Below are positions 6,436 through 7,581 of a DNA stretch of 7,581 nt, piece by piece. Source of the DNA: Pseudomonadota bacterium (lineage in GTDB: Bacteria; Pseudomonadota; Alphaproteobacteria; Rhizobiales; Kaistiaceae); assembly GCA_023391905.1 (NCBI GenBank), contig JAEWAD010000256.1, positions 1-7,581 on the forward strand, written 5' to 3'. The first letter of the stretch is position 1, and each line of letters starts with the position of its first letter. Below the pieces are notes generated by a model. That model ran no database searches and had not been told where the DNA came from. It saw nothing but the letters and a program-made list of their open reading frames with translations. The position numbers were made by a program, and so were the translations under genes.

Positions 6436-7212
6436 ATGTATCTCGAAAAGCTCCGCCTCGACGGCAGGGTTGCGCTCGTTACGGGCGGTGGCCAGTCGAT
6501 CGGCCTCGCCACCGTCGAGGCACTGGCCGAGGCCGGCGCCAAGGTGATCATCGCCGACCGCGACGAGGCCGTCGCCAGGGCCGGCCAGGCCAGCCTGAAG
6601 GCCAAGGGCCATGACGTCGAGGTCGTCGTGATGGACGTGACCGATTCGGCGCGGGTGAACCAGGTCGCCGACGAGGTCGTCGCCAAACACGGCAGGATCG
6701 ACATCCTCGTCAACAATGCCGGCATCGCCCGCAGCATGGTCCCGGCCGAGACCGTCGCCGACGAGCTCTGGCTGAACGTCATCGACGTCAACCTGAACGG
6801 CACCTACTGGTGCTGCCGCGCCTTCGGCAACCACATGCTGAAGGCGGGCCGCGGCTCGATCGTCAACATCGGCTCGATGTCCGGACTGATCGTCAACAAG
6901 CCGCAGGAGCAGGCGTCCTACAACGCCTCGAAGGCCGGTGTGCACCACCTGACCAGGTCGCTGGCGGCCGAATGGGGTTCCCGCGGGGTCCGCGTCAACG
7001 CCGTGGCACCGACCTACATCAACACCCCGCTGGCCGCCAACGTCCTCAAGGAAAACCCGGATATGGCCGAGGCCTGGCTCGGCGGCACCCCGATGGGCCG
7101 AATGGGCGAGACGGACGAGATCGCCTCGGTCGTGCATTTCCTCGCCAGCGACGCCGCCAGCCTGATGACCGGCTCGATCGTCTCGGCCGATGGCGGCTAT
7201 ACCTGCTGGTAG
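6436..7212 (+). CDS. Short-chain dehydrogenase/reductase, polyol (galactitol-type) dehydrogenase-like
   Basis: A 258-residue classical SDR, cytoplasmic, probably oxidising a polyol or sugar to the ketose or lactone with NAD+. The dinucleotide loop is TGGGQSIG (16-23), with Ser21 where the family usually has Gly. Asp41 at the end of beta-2 (ADRDE) favours NAD(H) over NADP(H). NNAG is at 93-96, and the catalytic tetrad is N119, S147, Y162, K166 (YNASK). The segment SMSGLIVNKPQ (147-157) and the C-terminal DGGYTCW resemble Rhodobacter galactitol dehydrogenase and related polyol dehydrogenases, whose chains end in a similar Gly-Gly-Tyr-x-x-Trp tail. GGAGG at 6423-6427 stands 8 nt before ATG 6436. 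Proximity to the importer and regulator supports a role in catabolism of the transported compound. Galactitol itself is not established as substrate. The stop lies 3 bp from that of the convergent gene. Confidence 0.92.
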   Translation: MYLEKLRLDGRVALVTGGGQSIGLATVEALAEAGAKVIIADRDEAVARAGQASLKAKGHDVEVVVMDVTDSARVNQVADEVVAKHGRIDILVNNAGIARSMVPAETVADELWLNVIDVNLNGTYWCCRAFGNHMLKAGRGSIVNIGSMSGLIVNKPQEQASYNASKAGVHHLTRSLAAEWGSRGVRVNAVAPTYINTPLAANVLKENPDMAEAWLGGTPMGRMGETDEIASVVHFLASDAASLMTGSIVSADGGYTCW

Positions 7213-7215
7213 CCG

Positions 7216-7581
7216 TCAGGCGGCCTTCGCCAGCGCCGCCACCCGCTTGAGATCCTCGAGGAAGCGCGCGGTTTCGCGCGCTTTTTCGTCTTCGTCCGGC
7301 AGCCGCAGCAGGAAGGACGGATGCACCGTCGCGACCAGCGGCGTGCCGTCCTCGAGCGCGAGATCCTGTCCCCGGACCGAGGCCAGCGAGGCGGCGTTGC
7401 CGCGCAGGCCGGTCAGCGCCGTGACTCCGAGCGCGACGACGAGGCGGGGACGGAGCAGCGCCAGCTCGTGCTGCAGCCACCAGCGGCAGGCGCTGATCTC
7501 GCCGGCATTCGGCTTCTGGTGGATCCGCCGCCGGCCGCGCGGCACGAACTTGAAGTGCTTCACGGCATTGGTGACATAGAC
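7216..7581 (-). CDS. udgX: UdgX-like uracil-DNA glycosylase/uracil-DNA-binding protein, 3' part (C-terminal 121 aa)
   Basis: The gene enters from the right edge on the - strand and ends at TGA 7216-7218; only the last 121 codons are visible. They match the C-terminal half of the family 4-like uracil-DNA glycosylase fold. The first residues, VYVTNAVKHFKF, are followed by GRRRIHQKP (visible residues 16-24), the counterpart of the KRRIH loop of mycobacterial UdgX. In UdgX the His of that loop traps the abasic sugar covalently; here it is His21, codon 7519-7521. Cys32 (SACRWWL) corresponds to a cluster cysteine of family 4 enzymes. VHPSFLLR (86-93) is the second active-site motif. Role: DNA repair or tight binding of uracil-containing DNA, unrelated to the sugar operon. 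In several Hyphomicrobiales the domain is fused to an N-terminal DUF4130 region and sits beside a radical SAM gene; that part is outside the window. Confidence 0.87.
   Translation of the reverse strand, partial: VYVTNAVKHFKFVPRGRRRIHQKPNAGEISACRWWLQHELALLRPRLVVALGVTALTGLRGNAASLASVRGQDLALEDGTPLVATVHPSFLLRLPDEDEKARETARFLEDLKRVAALAKAA

Noticed and set aside
7190..7579. 129-codon + strand frame opposite the UdgX-like gene
   Set aside because: Ser/Arg-rich shadow; the - strand frame carries the RRIH and HPS motifs.

Overview
The window is GC-rich DNA with gene families and an intergenic repeat style typical of Alphaproteobacteria, most likely Hyphomicrobiales (Rhizobiales). This placement is an inference from gene content (two-permease CUT2 sugar importer, FCD-type GntR regulator, polyol-type SDR, UdgX-like protein) and from the CCTCTCCC/GGGAGAGG repeat. 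No rRNA or other marker gene is present.

Layout. Positions 1-185 hold a strong rho-independent terminator from an upstream gene that lies outside the window, then a leader with overlapping inverted repeats and a weak promoter candidate. A carbohydrate import operon follows on the + strand: periplasmic binding protein (186-1232), a 217-bp spacer full of secondary structure (hairpin plus a BIME-like inverted repeat pair), two paralogous membrane permeases (1450-2469 and 2466-3431, joined by ATGA) and a double-domain ATPase (3434-4960). A 116-bp spacer carries three tandem 18-bp repeats and a hairpin. It leads to a GntR/FCD regulator with two winged-helix domains instead of one (5077-6069), then a 60-residue disordered acidic protein (6132-6314), then a short-chain dehydrogenase resembling galactitol/polyol dehydrogenases (6436-7212). 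The 3' part of a UdgX-type uracil-DNA-binding gene runs in from the right edge on the - strand (7216-7581); its stop lies 3 bp from the dehydrogenase stop.

How the genes may work together. The binding protein captures a sugar or polyol in the periplasm. The two permeases probably form a heterodimeric channel energised by the ATPase. The SDR probably oxidises the imported polyol (or a derivative) with NAD+, and the GntR regulator probably senses the substrate or a metabolite and controls the cluster. A split motif, ACGCGAT-N1/N3-TGCGATC, lies upstream of both the binding protein and the SDR and is a candidate shared operator. The substrate cannot be determined from sequence alone. The UdgX-like gene is a separate DNA-repair unit.

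Nothing here is a clearly new defence or mobile system. The least ordinary items are the tandem-wHTH regulator, the in-frame 18-bp repeat tract behind the ATPase stop codon (open until a TGA that overlaps the regulator start), and the structured spacer inside the operon.
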